Assembly (NCBI RefSeq): GCF_900108945.1 | Contig: NZ_FNYE01000002.1 | Location: forward strand, 310,001-374,000 | From: Paraburkholderia diazotrophica | Lineage (GTDB): Bacteria; Pseudomonadota; Gammaproteobacteria; Burkholderiales; Burkholderiaceae | DNA: 64,000 bases | Direction of reading: 5' to 3' | Shown: one piece after another, positions 35,483 through 46,099 of the stretch | Layout: the number at the start of each line of letters is the position of its first letter | How positions within the stretch are numbered: position 1 is the stretch's first letter | Translations under genes and position numbers: made by a program | Notes under the pieces: model-generated | Seen by the model: the letters and a program-made list of their open reading frames with translations, nothing else | What the model was told of the DNA's origin: nothing | Database searches by the model: none

Positions 35483-36454
35483 TCAGGCGGCCTTCCTGGC
35501 GATGTCGACGATCAGCTCGACCTGACGCGTGATCGCGGCCGGCACAGGCGCTTCGCCGCGCAGAACGGACTCGATCCAGGCCGCCGTCGTCGGCGCGTCG
35601 CGTCCTTCGGGCAGTTCGACTTCGGGCGCATCCGGCGACGAGCGCTCGGCGGCGACGCGCGTTTCGCAAATGCCGTCGTGCAGCCAGTCGATCTGCACCT
35701 GGCGGCGCGTATCGGCGACCGCTTCGCCTTCCGTGCCGCGCGCGAGCAGTGCGTCGCCAATGGCCGCGTCCGGATGCGAGACGAACAGCTGCGTCAGGCT
35801 TTCGCGGTACGGCGGGTGCGTGTAGTTCACGAGCCGCAGACCTGCGGGCGCGAACGGCTGGAGGATCTTCACGAGCGTGTGCGTCGAATTGCGCACCCCC
35901 ATCCGCCGACGCAGCGACAGCAGCCGCGCGAGCTTCGGCGCGAGCGTTTCGATGGGCGCGAACGCGATGCGCCGGTTCGCAAGGCCCGCTTCGATATCGG
36001 CGTGCGTTTGTGCCGGCGCGACGTTTAGATGGGCGAAGATTTCCGCGCTCGTCACGCGGCCGGGGTCTTCCGTGACGCCATGAACCAGCACGGGCACGCC
36101 CTCGCGCGCGAGCAGCAACGCGAGCAGCGGAACGAGGTTCGGCTGCTTGCGCGCGCCGTTGTAGCTCGGGATCGATACGGCCTGGTGCGCGTCGTGCGTC
36201 ACGTTGACGGGTGCGAACGACGCATGGGCCGCCGCCAGCATCGCGGCCAGTTCATCAGCGGATTCCCCTTTCACGCGATACGCGAGCAGGATCGCGCCCA
36301 GTTCCAGGTCGGACACGCGGCCGTCGAGCATCGCGGCGTAGAGCGCATGCGTGTCGTCGGGCGTGAGCGCGCGCGCGCCATTGGGGCCGCGCCCGATTTC
36401 CTTGATGAAGCGGGCGCAGGGGAAAGGAGCGGCAGTGTCGGTGAAATCGGTCAT
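35483..36454 (-). CDS. ybiB: DNA-binding protein YbiB (TrpD2 family)
   Basis: Resembles anthranilate phosphoribosyltransferase: HALYAAMLDGRVSDLELGAI is the TrpD-type helical N-domain and SIPSYNGARKQPNLVPLLAL the start of the alpha/beta domain. The phosphoribosyltransferase glycine loop is altered, as in YbiB, which binds nucleic acid and has no synthase activity. The gene is not near trp genes. Start ATG 36454 has no strong ribosome site; 36487 is the alternative. Length 323 residues. Confidence 0.87.
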   Translation of the reverse strand: MTDFTDTAAPFPCARFIKEIGRGPNGARALTPDDTHALYAAMLDGRVSDLELGAILLAYRVKGESADELAAMLAAAHASFAPVNVTHDAHQAVSIPSYNGARKQPNLVPLLALLLAREGVPVLVHGVTEDPGRVTSAEIFAHLNVAPAQTHADIEAGLANRRIAFAPIETLAPKLARLLSLRRRMGVRNSTHTLVKILQPFAPAGLRLVNYTHPPYRESLTQLFVSHPDAAIGDALLARGTEGEAVADTRRQVQIDWLHDGICETRVAAERSSPDAPEVELPEGRDAPTTAAWIESVLRGEAPVPAAITRQVELIVDIARKAA

Positions 36455-36745
36455 CGGGCAAATCGGTTTTGTGGGGACAGCGGACAACTAGACTTCGCAC
36501 TGGCTCGGCGAGCGAGCCAGGCGCAGGCTATGTGGCGACGGCCGTTTGGTCTTGATTCTGTTCAGTATCGCACGCTGCGCATGCCTTCAGAATTCGAGCG
36601 AATTGTTAGCCTGCATCGAAGGTTAAGGCATGGCTGCGAGGCTCGCCACCTGGCCGTTCGGCCAGGCTACACGCGTGACGGCGTCGCGTTACACTCAATG
36701 CTTCGCCGCGTCGGGCGGCTCAATCAATAGAAGACGGAGAACGGA

Positions 36746-37444
36746 ATGGGTTACGTGTTTGCGCCAGCGCGAGTGACGGCAGTGCCCGTCGTCGGATCGG
36801 ACGATCAATTCGCGGTGCGCCGCATTTACTGTGTCGGCCGGAACTACGAGGCGCACGCACGCGAAATGGGCCACGATCCCGATCGCGAACCGCCGTTCTT
36901 CTTCGCAAAGCCCGCCGACGCCGTGCTGTACGTGGCGCCGGGCGCGACGGGCGAATTCACTTATCCGGCGCAGTCGAAGAACGTGCACTATGAGATGGAA
37001 CTCGTCGCGGCAATCGGCAAGGCCGGCAAGAACATTTCCGCCGACAACGCGCTCGACCACGTCTACGGTTACGCGCTCGGGCTCGACATGACGCGCCGCG
37101 ACCTGCAGGCCGAGGCGAAAAAGCTGGGCCGTCCGTGGGACACGGCAAAGGGCTTCGACCAGTCGGCGCCGCTCGGCCCGATTCATCCCGTGTCGAAAGT
37201 CGGTCACGTGGGCAAGGGCGCGATCTGGCTCACCGTCAACGGCGAGGAGAAGCAGCGTTCGGATGTGTCGCAACTGATCTGGTCGGTGGCGGAGACGATC
37301 GCGTATCTGTCGACTTTCTTCGAACTGCAACCGGGCGACCTGATTTTCACAGGCACGCCGGAAGGCGTCGGCGCGGTCGTGCAAGGCGATCTGATGAAAG
37401 GCGGCGTGGACGGGCTGGGCGAGTTCAGCGTGCGCGTCGTTTGA
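36746..37444 (+). CDS. fumarylacetoacetate hydrolase family protein, probable fumarylpyruvate hydrolase
   Basis: A 232-residue C-C bond hydrolase. [18 protein letters not shown] opens the domain; [11 protein letters not shown] and [14 protein letters not shown] hold the metal-ligand Glu residues; [14 protein letters not shown] and [14 protein letters not shown] are also typical. The next gene encodes a maleylacetoacetate or maleylpyruvate isomerase. The pair suggests cleavage of fumarylpyruvate (gentisate route) or fumarylacetoacetate (homogentisate route); the short FAH form favours fumarylpyruvate. No ring dioxygenase is present in the window. Confidence 0.85.
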   Translation: MGYVFAPARVTAVPVVGSDDQFAVRRIYCVGRNYEAHAREMGHDPDREPPFFFAKPADAVLYVAPGATGEFTYPAQSKNVHYEMELVAAIGKAGKNISADNALDHVYGYALGLDMTRRDLQAEAKKLGRPWDTAKGFDQSAPLGPIHPVSKVGHVGKGAIWLTVNGEEKQRSDVSQLIWSVAETIAYLSTFFELQPGDLIFTGTPEGVGAVVQGDLMKGGVDGLGEFSVRVV

Positions 37445-37476
37445 TGATGTAGAAGTGAGTAGGGGAGGACAACACA

Positions 37477-38121
37477 ATGAAGCTGTACAGCTACTTTCGT
37501 AGTTCCGCGTCGTATCGCGTGCGCATTGCGCTGAATCTGAAGAACCTGCCGTATGAGTACTTGCCGGTGCACATGCTGCGCGATGGCGGCGAGCAGTTCA
37601 AGCCCGAGTATCGCAAGCTCAATCACGACGCCGTCGTGCCCACGCTGGTCGACGACGGCACCGTACTGACACAGTCGATCGCGATCGTCGAATATCTGGA
37701 AGAGACGCATCCCGAACCGGCGCTGCTGCCGTCGACACCTGCGGACCGCGCGTATGTCCGCTCCATCGCGCTGCAACTCGCGTGCGAGATTCACCCGTTG
37801 AACAATCTGCGCGTGCTGAAGTATCTGAAGCGCACCGTCGGCGTGAACGACGAGGCGAAGGACGCGTGGTATCGCCACTGGATCAGTTCGGGCTTTGCGG
37901 CGCTCGAAGAATATCTGGTCGCGGATGGGCGCGCGGGCAAGCTGTGCTTCGGCGATACGCCGACTCTGGCGGATATCTGTCTCGTGCCGCAGGTGTTCAA
38001 CGCGACGCGCTTCAACGTCGATATGAGTCCGTATCCGACCATCCAGCGCATCTGCGACTACGCGAATACGCTCGATGCGTTCGCGCGCGCAGAGCCCGGC
38101 GTGCAGCCCGACGCCGAGTAA
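37477..38121 (+). CDS. maiA: maleylacetoacetate/maleylpyruvate isomerase
   Basis: Zeta-class glutathione transferase of 214 residues that isomerises a cis to a trans double bond using glutathione. The N-terminal thioredoxin-like domain has LYSYFRSSASYRVRIALNLK with the zeta-class SSxSxR motif, and the C-terminal helical domain has DTPTLADICLVPQVFNA. It follows the FAH-family gene by 32 bp and is probably cotranscribed. AGTAGGGGAGG precedes the start. Confidence 0.93.
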   Translation: MKLYSYFRSSASYRVRIALNLKNLPYEYLPVHMLRDGGEQFKPEYRKLNHDAVVPTLVDDGTVLTQSIAIVEYLEETHPEPALLPSTPADRAYVRSIALQLACEIHPLNNLRVLKYLKRTVGVNDEAKDAWYRHWISSGFAALEEYLVADGRAGKLCFGDTPTLADICLVPQVFNATRFNVDMSPYPTIQRICDYANTLDAFARAEPGVQPDAE

Positions 38122-38174
38122 GGTCGCGGCCTTCGAGCAGCCGCCTATCGCGATGCTCAAAGGGTGACGGCAAC

Positions 38175-38208
38175 AAAAAGGGCGTCATGCAAACACATGA
38201 CGCCCTTT
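38175..38208. terminator. bidirectional terminator between maiA and ftsY
   Basis: A 13-bp stem, AAAGGGCGTCATG (38177-38189) and CATGACGCCCTTT (38196-38208), with a 6-base loop. A-run on the left side gives a T-run on the minus strand for ftsY, and it also closes maiA. Confidence 0.88.
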
Positions 38209-38245
38209 GTACCCGGTGCCTGGCCAGCCTTAGCGGCCCGACGAA

Positions 38246-39427
38246 TCAGCCGAGCAACGCATCCGAGAACTCTTCGGCGCTGAACGGCTGCAGATCCTCG
38301 ACCTTTTCGCCGACACCGATGAAATACACGGGCACCGGACGCTGCCGCGCGATCGCCGCGAGAATGCCGCCCTTCGCGGTGCCGTCCAGCTTCGTCACGA
38401 TCAGGCCGGTGAGCTTTAGCGCATCGTCGAATGCCTTGACTTGCGCGAGCGCGTTCTGACCCGTGTTCGCGTCGATGACGAGCAGCAGTTCATGCGGTGC
38501 TCCGTCCATTGCCTTACCGATCACGCGCTTCACCTTGCGCAGTTCTTCCATCAGATGAAGCTGCGTCGGCAGGCGGCCGGCCGTGTCCGCCATCACCACG
38601 TTGATTTTGCGAGCGCGCGCCGCGCCGACCGCGTCGAAAATCACGGCTGCGGGATCGCCGCTTTCCTGCTGCACGACCGTCACGTTGTTGCGCTCGCCCC
38701 AGATCGCGAGCTGTTCGCGCGCGGCGGCGCGGAACGTGTCACCTGCGGCGAGCAGCACCGACTGGTTGAAGTTCTGCATATGCTTCGCCAGCTTGCCGAT
38801 GCTCGTCGTCTTGCCAGCGCCGTTCACGCCCGCGATCATCATCACGGTCGGCTGGTAGTGACCGAGCGTCAGCGACTTTTCCAATGGCTTCAGCAGGTCG
38901 ACGAGCAGCGCGCGCAGCGCGCCCTTGACTTGCTGCGGATCGGTAAGGCGCTCGGTGCGCACTTTTTCACGCAGCGCTTCGAGCAGATACTCGGTCGCGT
39001 CGACGCCCGCGTCAGACATCAGCAGCGCCGTCTCCAGTTCTTCGTACAGTTCTTCGTCGATCTTCGTGCCGACGAAAATGCCCGTAATGCTCGAACTGGT
39101 CTTCGACAGGCCACTCCGCAGACGCGTGAGCCATGTGCGCTTCGCTGCTGCCTCGGGTTGCGGCGGGGGAATGATTTCGACTTCCTCGTCCGCGTCTTCG
39201 AAGTCGGCGGCGCTGGGCACGTAGTCGGGGTCGAATTCGGGCGCGTCGGCTGAGTCGGGCGCCGGTTGCGTGTCGCGCGCGGGCTTCGACGAAGAGCTGG
39301 GAGTACCAGGCGCGGCGGGCGCGACTACGTCCTGGGTATCGACGTCGCTGCCGGAATCGGTCTGCGACGCCTCAGGCGTGCCGTCGGGCGTCTTCGAACC
39401 CTTGAATCGTTTGAAAAAGCTGAACAT
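38246..39427 (-). CDS. ftsY: signal recognition particle receptor FtsY
   Basis: GTPase that receives ribosome-SRP complexes at the membrane. The 393 residues comprise a short MFSFFKRFKG start, an acidic Pro-rich A domain (about 15-95) and the NG domain. GTPase motifs: [20 protein letters not shown] (P-loop), MADTAGRLPTQLHLMEELRK and IVTKLDGTAKGG. ATG 39427 is chosen since the upstream frame lacks features. Confidence 0.97.
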   Translation of the reverse strand: MFSFFKRFKGSKTPDGTPEASQTDSGSDVDTQDVVAPAAPGTPSSSSKPARDTQPAPDSADAPEFDPDYVPSAADFEDADEEVEIIPPPQPEAAAKRTWLTRLRSGLSKTSSSITGIFVGTKIDEELYEELETALLMSDAGVDATEYLLEALREKVRTERLTDPQQVKGALRALLVDLLKPLEKSLTLGHYQPTVMMIAGVNGAGKTTSIGKLAKHMQNFNQSVLLAAGDTFRAAAREQLAIWGERNNVTVVQQESGDPAAVIFDAVGAARARKINVVMADTAGRLPTQLHLMEELRKVKRVIGKAMDGAPHELLLVIDANTGQNALAQVKAFDDALKLTGLIVTKLDGTAKGGILAAIARQRPVPVYFIGVGEKVEDLQPFSAEEFSDALLG

Positions 39428-39775
39428 GGTCTGAGCTGCGTGAGAGTGCGCTGGATTCCCGCTATTGGCCCGATGGCGCGTGGTGACGAATGTCGACGCG
39501 TCGGTTCTGGCGGCGGGGCATGGCAGTGCGGATGCGAGGCGCTGGAAGCCCGACATTTTATCAGGCGCTTCCGGCGCCGTCGTGATGGCGCGTCATTGGG
39601 CACCGCGACGGGCGACATTGCGCACCGCCCCGGTGAACTTCGGCGAAGGCCGCCGCGCGCGTGTGGTAACGTGGGCGCTCCGGCCCGCCCGTCGACGAAA
39701 CCAGCGCGATCAACAGATCCCGACGCGCATCAACTCATCCGCGACAGGCAGGCGCACGCTCAACAAACGAACCGC
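39428..39775. other. 348 bp divergent region between ftsY and rsmD
   Basis: No gene, clear promoter or terminator is seen; the open frames present are noise in GC-rich DNA. It must contain the ftsY and rsmD start signals. Confidence 0.5.
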
Positions 39776-40390
39776 ATGTCCCGTACTTCCCCTGCACGCG
39801 CAAGAAACGCGCCGTCCGGCCATGGCCAGGCGCATACCATTCGTATCATCGGCGGCGACTGGAAACGCACGCCGCTGCCCGTGATCGACATCGACGGGCT
39901 GCGTCCGACGCCCGACCGCGTCCGCGAAACGCTGTTCAACTGGCTCGGCCAGCGGCTCGACGGCCAACGCTGTCTGGACCTTTTCGCCGGCAGCGGCGCG
40001 CTCGGCTTCGAGGCCGCGTCGCGCGGCGCAGCGCGTGTGCTGATGGTTGAGCGCAACGCGCGCGCGGCGGCGCAATTGCGAGCCAATCAGGCAAAGCTGT
40101 CGGCGAGCGCTATCGAAATTGCCGAGGCCGATGCGCTGCGTCTCGCCGCAAGCCTCGCGCCCGGTTCGTTCAACGTCGTCTTTCTCGATCCGCCGTTCGG
40201 CGAGGACTTGCTCGGCCGCGCTATCCAGGTCGCCGCACCGCTGGTAAGCGCGGATGGCTTTCTTTATGTCGAGTCCGGAGAATCGCTCGACCCGGCGGGA
40301 AACGCGGCGCTCGCCGGCTGGTCGGTGATCCGCGAGGGAAAGGCGGGCGCCGTCCGCTATCATTTGCTGCAACGCGAAAATGAGGAATAA
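39776..40390 (+). CDS. rsmD: 16S rRNA (guanine(966)-N(2))-methyltransferase
   Basis: Methylates G966 of 16S rRNA. The 204 residues have IRIIGGDWKRTPLPVIDIDG at the start of the fold and RPTPDRVRETLFNWL, the RsmD signature. CLDLFAGSGALGFEAASRGA binds SAM, and FLDPPFGEDLL contains the catalytic DPPF. The N-terminal 20 residues are Arg/Ser-rich. It precedes coaD, a common pairing, by 113 bp. Confidence 0.95.
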   Translation: MSRTSPARARNAPSGHGQAHTIRIIGGDWKRTPLPVIDIDGLRPTPDRVRETLFNWLGQRLDGQRCLDLFAGSGALGFEAASRGAARVLMVERNARAAAQLRANQAKLSASAIEIAEADALRLAASLAPGSFNVVFLDPPFGEDLLGRAIQVAAPLVSADGFLYVESGESLDPAGNAALAGWSVIREGKAGAVRYHLLQRENEE

Positions 40391-40503
40391 TGCGCGTTCA
40401 TAACAAGCGCCGGGCGGCTTGCCGCTGAACGCGCGGTGTCGTTGCCGGACAGGTCCTGCGGGGCGTTCCGGCACGCTTCTGGTCTGTAGAGAGGAGAAAT
40501 CCC

Positions 40504-41013
40504 ATGGTAGTCGCCGTGTATCCGGGTACGTTCGATCCGCTCACGCGTGGTCACGAGGACCTCGTGCGTCGCGCATCGAGCATTTTCGACACGCTGGTGG
40601 TGGGAGTGGCGGATAGCCGCAACAAGAGGCCGTTCTTTTCGCTGGAAGAGCGGCTCGACATCGCCAACGAGGTGCTCGGCCACTATCCGAACGTACAGGT
40701 GATGAGCTTCAAGGGGCTATTGAAGGATTTCGTCCGCATCAACAACGCGCGCGTGATCGTGCGCGGTCTGCGCGCCGTATCGGACTTCGAGTACGAGTTT
40801 CAGATGGCGGGCATGAACCGCTATCTGCTGCCGGACGTCGAGACGATGTTCATGACGCCATCCGATCAGTATCAGTTCATCTCGGGCACGATTGTCCGCG
40901 AGATCGCCCAGCTGGGCGGCGACGTGAGCAAGTTCGTCTTCCCATCAGTGGAAAAGCGGCTGCAGGACAAGGTCGTAGAGATGGAGCAGGCGCGGGCGGC
41001 AGCGCGACCGTGA
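40504..41013 (+). CDS. coaD: phosphopantetheine adenylyltransferase
   Basis: Penultimate step of coenzyme A synthesis, transferring AMP from ATP to 4'-phosphopantetheine. The 169 residues show [20 protein letters not shown] with the TxGH-type nucleotide motif, [20 protein letters not shown] and [20 protein letters not shown]. The start follows AGAGAGGAGAAATCCC. Confidence 0.97.
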   Translation: MVVAVYPGTFDPLTRGHEDLVRRASSIFDTLVVGVADSRNKRPFFSLEERLDIANEVLGHYPNVQVMSFKGLLKDFVRINNARVIVRGLRAVSDFEYEFQMAGMNRYLLPDVETMFMTPSDQYQFISGTIVREIAQLGGDVSKFVFPSVEKRLQDKVVEMEQARAAARP

Positions 41014-41152
41014 TCCCGGCGCCTGACGGAGCGCTGCGTCCTCGTAGCCTTCGTAGCCCGATAACCGGACGCGGAGCGCGGTCTCTCCGGCAGGCGTAAA
41101 ATTGTAGATTACGGAATGTCAGCCGGCATGCGCGCGACGCGCGCCGGCATGA

Positions 41153-41422
<270 letters not shown>

Positions 41423-41474
41423 TCTCACCAAAAGCGGTGCACGGGGCGCGCCGCCTATCTTTCTCCCGGCGTTA

Positions 41475-42542
41475 TCAGCCGACGATCTCCTTCAACGCGT
41501 TCACGAGCGTATCGCACTCGGCATCGGTGCCGATCGAAATGCGCAGATGCTGATCGATGCGCGGCGCCTTGAAGTGCCGCACGAAGATTTCCTTTTCCTT
41601 GAGCCGCGCTGCGAGCGTCGCGGCGTCGTATCCCGCGTGACGCGCGAACAAGAAATTCGCCGACGACGGCACGACGTCGAAGCCGAGCGCTGTCAATTGT
41701 GCAGTGAGCCGTTCGCGGCTCGCGATCACTTTTTCGGTGCAATCGCCGAACCATGCGTCGTCCATGTATGCAGCGGTCGCGGCGGCTTGTGCAAGACGGT
41801 CGAGCGGATACGAGTTGAAGCTGTCCTTCACGCGATTCAACGCGTCGATCAATGCGGCGTCGCCGAATGCAAAGCCGACGCGCATGCCGGCGAGCGAGCG
41901 CGACTTCGACGTCGTATGCACGACGAGCAGATTCGGATACTGGCCGATCAGCGAAATCGCAGACTGCGCGCCAAAGTCCACATACGCTTCATCGACGACG
42001 ACGACCGAATCGGGATTCGATGCGACCACACGTTTGATGTCCGATAGCGGCAGCGCGTGGCCCGTCGGCGCATTCGGATTCGGAAAGAGGATGCCGCCGT
42101 TCGACTGCGTGTAGTCGTCGATGCGAATCTTAAAGGCGTCGTCGAGTGCAATCGTCCGATACGCGACATCGTAGAGACGCGCGTACGTCGGATAGAAGCT
42201 GTACGTGATGTCGGGAAAGAGAATCGGCTTATCGTGCTTCAGAAGCGCCTGAAACACGGTCGCGAGCACTTCATCCGAGCCGTTGCCCGCAAACACCTGA
42301 TCGGCGTTCAGATGATGATGCGCGGCCACCGTTTCGCGCAGCGCGCGCGCAGTCGGATCGGGATAGCGGCGCAAGGACTCGGCATGCTCGCCCAGTTCGT
42401 TGCGGATCGCGCTCACTACGGCGGGGGACGGCGGATACGGATTCTCGTTGGTGTTCAGCTTCACGGGATGTGCAAGCGCGGGCTGCTCACCCGGCACGTA
42501 CGGCGTCAGCCGATGAACGATATCGCTCCAGTAGCGGCTCAA
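41475..42542 (-). CDS. hisC: histidinol-phosphate aminotransferase
   Basis: Pyridoxal-phosphate enzyme of histidine synthesis. [18 protein letters not shown] and [16 protein letters not shown] are fold type I motifs; [28 protein letters not shown] and [18 protein letters not shown] follow, the last with the PLP-binding Lys in SKS. The start is probably TTG 42542, with AAGGAG six bases before it, giving 355 residues; the open frame back to 42572 is an alternative. It is outside any his operon, as for the second hisC copy in Burkholderiales. Confidence 0.93.
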   Translation of the reverse strand: MSRYWSDIVHRLTPYVPGEQPALAHPVKLNTNENPYPPSPAVVSAIRNELGEHAESLRRYPDPTARALRETVAAHHHLNADQVFAGNGSDEVLATVFQALLKHDKPILFPDITYSFYPTYARLYDVAYRTIALDDAFKIRIDDYTQSNGGILFPNPNAPTGHALPLSDIKRVVASNPDSVVVVDEAYVDFGAQSAISLIGQYPNLLVVHTTSKSRSLAGMRVGFAFGDAALIDALNRVKDSFNSYPLDRLAQAAATAAYMDDAWFGDCTEKVIASRERLTAQLTALGFDVVPSSANFLFARHAGYDAATLAARLKEKEIFVRHFKAPRIDQHLRISIGTDAECDTLVNALKEIVG

Positions 42543-42568
42543 GCTTCTCTCCTTTTTTGACGTTCGCG

Positions 42569-43171
42569 TCAAGGATTGCGATGCAGCTGCATCATCGCGC
42601 GTTCGAGTTCACCCTTGACGACGGTCGGCATCACGGCAAGCGCGCGCTCGATCGACGCATCGATTACGTCCTGCTCTTCCTTGCGCGGCGGCTTCAGCAC
42701 GAAGTTCGCGACGTCCGGTTTCGCGCCCGCGCGGGCGCTCTCGGGAATCAGGTCGCGCGGGTGGCCGATGCCGATACGAAGTCGCCAGTATTGCTGCGTC
42801 GACAGATGCGCGGAAATGTCCTTCAGTCCATTATGTCCGCCGCTGCCCCCGCCGAGTTTCAGCTTGACGGTGCCGGGCGGCAGATCGAGTTCGTCGTGCG
42901 CGACGAGAATCTGATCCGGCAGGATCTTGAAGAAATGCGCGAGCGCGACGACCGATTGACCCGAACGGTTCATATACGTCTGCGGCTCCAGCAGATGCAC
43001 TTCTTCGCCATACAGACGCACTTTCGCATAGAAGCCGTGAAAGCGCCGTTCGTCGCGTAACGTCGCGCCTGCTTCGCGCGCGAGTTGGTCGACGAGCCAG
43101 AAGCCGGCGTTGTGGCGGGTCGCGGTGTATTCGGCGCCCGGATTGCCGAGCCCGACGATCAGCTTGATCAT
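42569..43171 (-). CDS. pth: peptidyl-tRNA hydrolase
   Basis: Releases tRNA from peptidyl-tRNAs that drop off ribosomes. The 200 residues begin [20 protein letters not shown], the family signature with the catalytic His, followed by [15 protein letters not shown] and [32 protein letters not shown] also fits. It follows rplY on the same strand, the common rplY-pth pair. Confidence 0.97.
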   Translation of the reverse strand: MIKLIVGLGNPGAEYTATRHNAGFWLVDQLAREAGATLRDERRFHGFYAKVRLYGEEVHLLEPQTYMNRSGQSVVALAHFFKILPDQILVAHDELDLPPGTVKLKLGGGSGGHNGLKDISAHLSTQQYWRLRIGIGHPRDLIPESARAGAKPDVANFVLKPPRKEEQDVIDASIERALAVMPTVVKGELERAMMQLHRNP

Positions 43172-43215
43172 GTTCGAGTGAGCCGCGCGGCACGCACGCG
43201 GCCTGGAAAAAATCG

Positions 43216-43248
43216 AAAAAAAACCCGCCGGGCAAACCGCGGCGGGTT
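43216..43248 (-). terminator. terminator between rplY and pth
   Basis: A 9-bp stem (AACCCGCCG at 43222-43230, CGGCGGGTT at 43240-43248). On the minus strand it is followed by an eight-base T-run. It should end or attenuate rplY transcription before pth. Confidence 0.85.
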
Positions 43249-43290
43249 ACGTCGACCGTTCCATTGAAACGGATCGAGAGGATAGCGGCC

Positions 43291-43902
43291 TTATTCGGCA
43301 GCCGGCGTTTCGCCTTCAGCCGATGCTTCTTCCGACACGGTACCAGCAGGAATCGGTGCCGACACGATCACCGGGTTTTCTGCTGCGAGGTGCGCAACGA
43401 GTGCAACGCCAGCCGGCAGAACGATGTCCGTTGCGTGCAGCGATTGACCCGCTTCGATCTTCGCCAGATCGACTTCGATGAACTCCGGCAGAGCGGCCGG
43501 CAGGCATTCGACTTCGATTTCGTTGATGACGTGCGAGATCACCGCGCCACCCAGCTTCACAGCCGGATTGGTTTCCTGGTTCAGGAAGTGCAGCGGCACC
43601 TTCGTGTGAATCTTCTTGTTCGCGTCGACGCGCTGGAAGTCCACGTGCAGAATGAGCTGACGGAACGGGTGGTATTGCACGTCGCGCAGCAGAACCTGTT
43701 GCGACTTGCCTGCCACTTCCAGATCGAGGATCGACGAGTGGAATGCTTCCTTCTTCAGTGCGTGAAACAGCGCGTTGTGATCGAGTTCGATCAGTTGCGG
43801 TTCGCCGGCGCCGTACACGATACCCGGGGTCTTGCCCGAGTTACGCAGGCGGCGGCTCGCACCCGTACCTTGCAGATTACGCTCGAAAGCGATGACTTTC
43901 AT
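43291..43902 (-). CDS. rplY: 50S ribosomal protein L25 (general stress protein Ctc type)
   Basis: Binds 5S rRNA in the large subunit. The 203-residue form has an N-terminal L25 domain ([20 protein letters not shown] and [19 protein letters not shown]) and a C-terminal beta domain of the TL5/Ctc type. The tail is acidic ([13 protein letters not shown]). ATG 43902 follows GGAGAATCAA. It lies between prs and pth. Confidence 0.96.
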   Translation of the reverse strand: MKVIAFERNLQGTGASRRLRNSGKTPGIVYGAGEPQLIELDHNALFHALKKEAFHSSILDLEVAGKSQQVLLRDVQYHPFRQLILHVDFQRVDANKKIHTKVPLHFLNQETNPAVKLGGAVISHVINEIEVECLPAALPEFIEVDLAKIEAGQSLHATDIVLPAGVALVAHLAAENPVIVSAPIPAGTVSEEASAEGETPAAE

Positions 43903-43985
43903 TTGATTCTCCATTATCTGCCCGCGACCAGGCAGTAAAACGGGGCCTTCATACCCACAACCGGGTTAGCGGCCCCAGACACGAC

Positions 43986-44011
43986 GGCGTGAACCTTCGT
44001 CCGTTCACGCC
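43986..44011. repeat. hairpin between prs terminator and rplY
   Basis: GGCGTGAAC (43986-43994) and GTTCACGCC (44003-44011) form a 9-bp stem with an 8-base loop. It follows the prs terminator in the direction of transcription and may be part of the rplY 5' leader. No known family is recognised. Confidence 0.4.
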
Positions 44012-44019
44012 GAAATGCA

Positions 44020-44048
44020 AAAGCGCCGCATTCGTCATGCGGCGCTTT
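44020..44048 (-). terminator. rho-independent terminator of prs
   Basis: A 12-bp stem (AAAGCGCCGCAT at 44020-44031, ATGCGGCGCTTT at 44037-44048) 11 bp after the prs stop. The T-run is short, but the stem is perfect. Confidence 0.75.
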
Positions 44049-44058
44049 CGCGAATACT

Positions 44059-45015
44059 TTAGCTTTCCGCAAACAGCGACATCACCGAGTCGCCGCGACG
44101 GATGCGCGAGAACGTTTCGGCCAGCAGACCTGCGCTCGTCAGCGAGCGGATCTTCGGGCACGAGCGGGCTTCTTCGCCCAGCGGGATCGTGTCGGTAACG
44201 ACGACTTCGTCGAGCGCCGATGCCGCAATACGCGCGCCAGCACCGCCCGACAGAACCGGGTGCGTCGCATACGCGAAAACCTTCGTCGCGCCGCGTTCCT
44301 TCAGCACTTGGGCCGCCTTGCAGAGCGTGCCGGCCGTATCGACCATGTCATCCATGATCACGCAGGTGCGGCCTTCGACTTCACCGATGATGTTCATCAC
44401 TTCAGCGACGTTGGCCTTCGGACGACGCTTGTCGATGATGGCCAGATCGCAGTTCAACTGCTTCGCCAGCGCACGGGCGCGGACCACGCCGCCGACGTCG
44501 GGCGACACGACCAGCAGGTTCTCGTGATTCTGCTTGCGCAGATCGCCGAGCAGCACGGGCGTTGCGTAGATGTTGTCGACGGGGATGTCGAAGAAGCCTT
44601 GAATCTGGTCAGCGTGCAGATCCATCGTGATGATCCGCTCGACGCCAGCGATTTCAAGCATATTCGCCACGACCTTCGCCGAGATCGCGACGCGCGCCGA
44701 ACGCGGGCGGCGATCCTGACGCGCATAGCCGAAGTAGGGGATGGCTGCCGTGATCCGGCCGGCGGATGCGCGCTTGAGCGCATCGACCATGATCATCAGT
44801 TCCATCAGATTGTCGTTGGTCGGCGCGCACGTGGACTGCAGGACGAAGACGTCCTTGCCACGAACGTTTTCCTGAATCTCGACCTGGATCTCGCCGTCCG
44901 AGAAACGGGAGACCATTGCTTTACCGAGTGGAATACCGAGGATCTTGACGACTTCCTGTGCAAGCGCCGGATTTGCGTTGCCAGTAAAAACCATCAGGCC
45001 GTCATGGCTGCTCAT
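44059..45015 (-). CDS. prs: ribose-phosphate pyrophosphokinase
   Basis: Makes PRPP from ribose-5-phosphate and ATP for nucleotide, histidine and tryptophan synthesis. The 318 residues include [39 protein letters not shown] and the PRPP loop [31 protein letters not shown] is the flanking family motif. Two adjacent ATGs (45018 and 45015) are possible starts. Downstream of ispE and tRNA-Gln. Confidence 0.98.
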   Translation of the reverse strand: MSSHDGLMVFTGNANPALAQEVVKILGIPLGKAMVSRFSDGEIQVEIQENVRGKDVFVLQSTCAPTNDNLMELMIMVDALKRASAGRITAAIPYFGYARQDRRPRSARVAISAKVVANMLEIAGVERIITMDLHADQIQGFFDIPVDNIYATPVLLGDLRKQNHENLLVVSPDVGGVVRARALAKQLNCDLAIIDKRRPKANVAEVMNIIGEVEGRTCVIMDDMVDTAGTLCKAAQVLKERGATKVFAYATHPVLSGGAGARIAASALDEVVVTDTIPLGEEARSCPKIRSLTSAGLLAETFSRIRRGDSVMSLFAES

Positions 45016-45062
45016 CATGCACCTGCTTCAGGCTGTGGGAGGCGAGGAACTGCGAGAATTTT

Positions 45063-45139
45063 TGGCAGGGGAGGAAGGACTCGAACCCTCGAATGCCGGA
45101 ATCAAAATCCGGTGCCTTAACCAACTTGGCGACTCCCCT
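45063..45139 (-). tRNA. tRNA-Gln (UUG anticodon)
   Basis: The minus strand folds as a cloverleaf: acceptor arms AGGGGAG and CTCCCCT, anticodon stem CCGGA/TCCGG with loop TTTTGAT giving anticodon TTG (UUG), and T-loop GTTCGAGTC. CCA is encoded. It closely resembles E. coli tRNA-Gln in the anticodon arm. It lies between ispE and prs and may be processed from a common transcript. Confidence 0.97.
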
Positions 45140-45190
45140 ACACTAACTTTGAGCTTCGCTGAATGTGTAGGCCATTCAGCGCCGCGAAAC

Positions 45191-46072
45191 TTATGTCGCG
45201 AAAGCGAAGAGTGGATGCGTATCCAGACTTGCCGCAACTGCACTGCTCCATCCGACGGGCAGTTTGGCTTGCGCCGCGACTGCTTCATCTTTGCTACGGA
45301 ACGCTGCAAAAACACTTGCGCCGGATCCTGTCATCCGCGCTGGCGCGATGTCGTCAAACCATCGAAGCACCTGCGCGACTTCCGCGTATTTTCCTGCGAC
45401 AACCTGCTGCATGTCATTCCGGCCGAAGCTGTCTGGCCATTCTGCGTTGCAGCTATGCTGTGCAAGAAAGTCTGCTATTGTGAGGGCTTTTGTATCTCTT
45501 GTCAACGTTTTTTCGGAAAAAATCGCTGAGGTTGGAACGTGAACCCTCGGTGTCACCACCAGAAAGTGGCGCGGCGGCAATTGTACCTGCTCGAGTTCCT
45601 CTCCGATACCCTCTGCGAATGCATTTTTTCCGAAGATAAAAAACGGCACGTCGGCGCCCAGTTTGACCGCGAGTGCCTGCAATTCAGCGCGCGGCAGATC
45701 GAGCTTCCACAGGCGGTTTAACGCAAGCAGTGTCGTCGCCGCGTCGGAGCTGCCGCCGCCCAGGCCCGCGCCCATCGGCAGGCGCTTGTCGATCTCGATG
45801 TTCACACCGAGGCGCGTGCCCGTGTGCTGCTTCAGCAGCTTAGCGGCGCGCACGGTGAGGTCGGTGTCGGCGGGAACATCGGCGATCTCTGTGTCACGCG
45901 TGATCGCGCCGTCGTCGCGAAGCGTGAAGTGCAGGGTGTCGCCCCAATCGAGCAACTGGAACACTGTCTGCAACGCGTGATAACCGTTCGGCAGACGTCG
46001 GGTGATATGCAGGAAGAGATTCAGCTTCGCCGGAGCGAGACAGTCGCGCAGCGAGTCGTTCGTTTCGATCAT
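45191..46072 (-). CDS. ispE: 4-diphosphocytidyl-2-C-methyl-D-erythritol kinase
   Basis: GHMP kinase of the non-mevalonate isoprenoid route. The 293 residues contain [20 protein letters not shown], the ATP-binding [20 protein letters not shown] and [17 protein letters not shown] 46072 gives the family length; the frame extends to 46099, where it abuts lolB. The ispE-lolB-TPR order is typical of Burkholderiales. Confidence 0.95.
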   Translation of the reverse strand: MIETNDSLRDCLAPAKLNLFLHITRRLPNGYHALQTVFQLLDWGDTLHFTLRDDGAITRDTEIADVPADTDLTVRAAKLLKQHTGTRLGVNIEIDKRLPMGAGLGGGSSDAATTLLALNRLWKLDLPRAELQALAVKLGADVPFFIFGKNAFAEGIGEELEQVQLPPRHFLVVTPRVHVPTSAIFSEKTLTRDTKALTIADFLAQHSCNAEWPDSFGRNDMQQVVAGKYAEVAQVLRWFDDIAPARMTGSGASVFAAFRSKDEAVAAQAKLPVGWSSAVAASLDTHPLFAFAT

Positions 46073-46099
46073 GAGTCTTTGCAAGGAGCGCGCGCGCAA

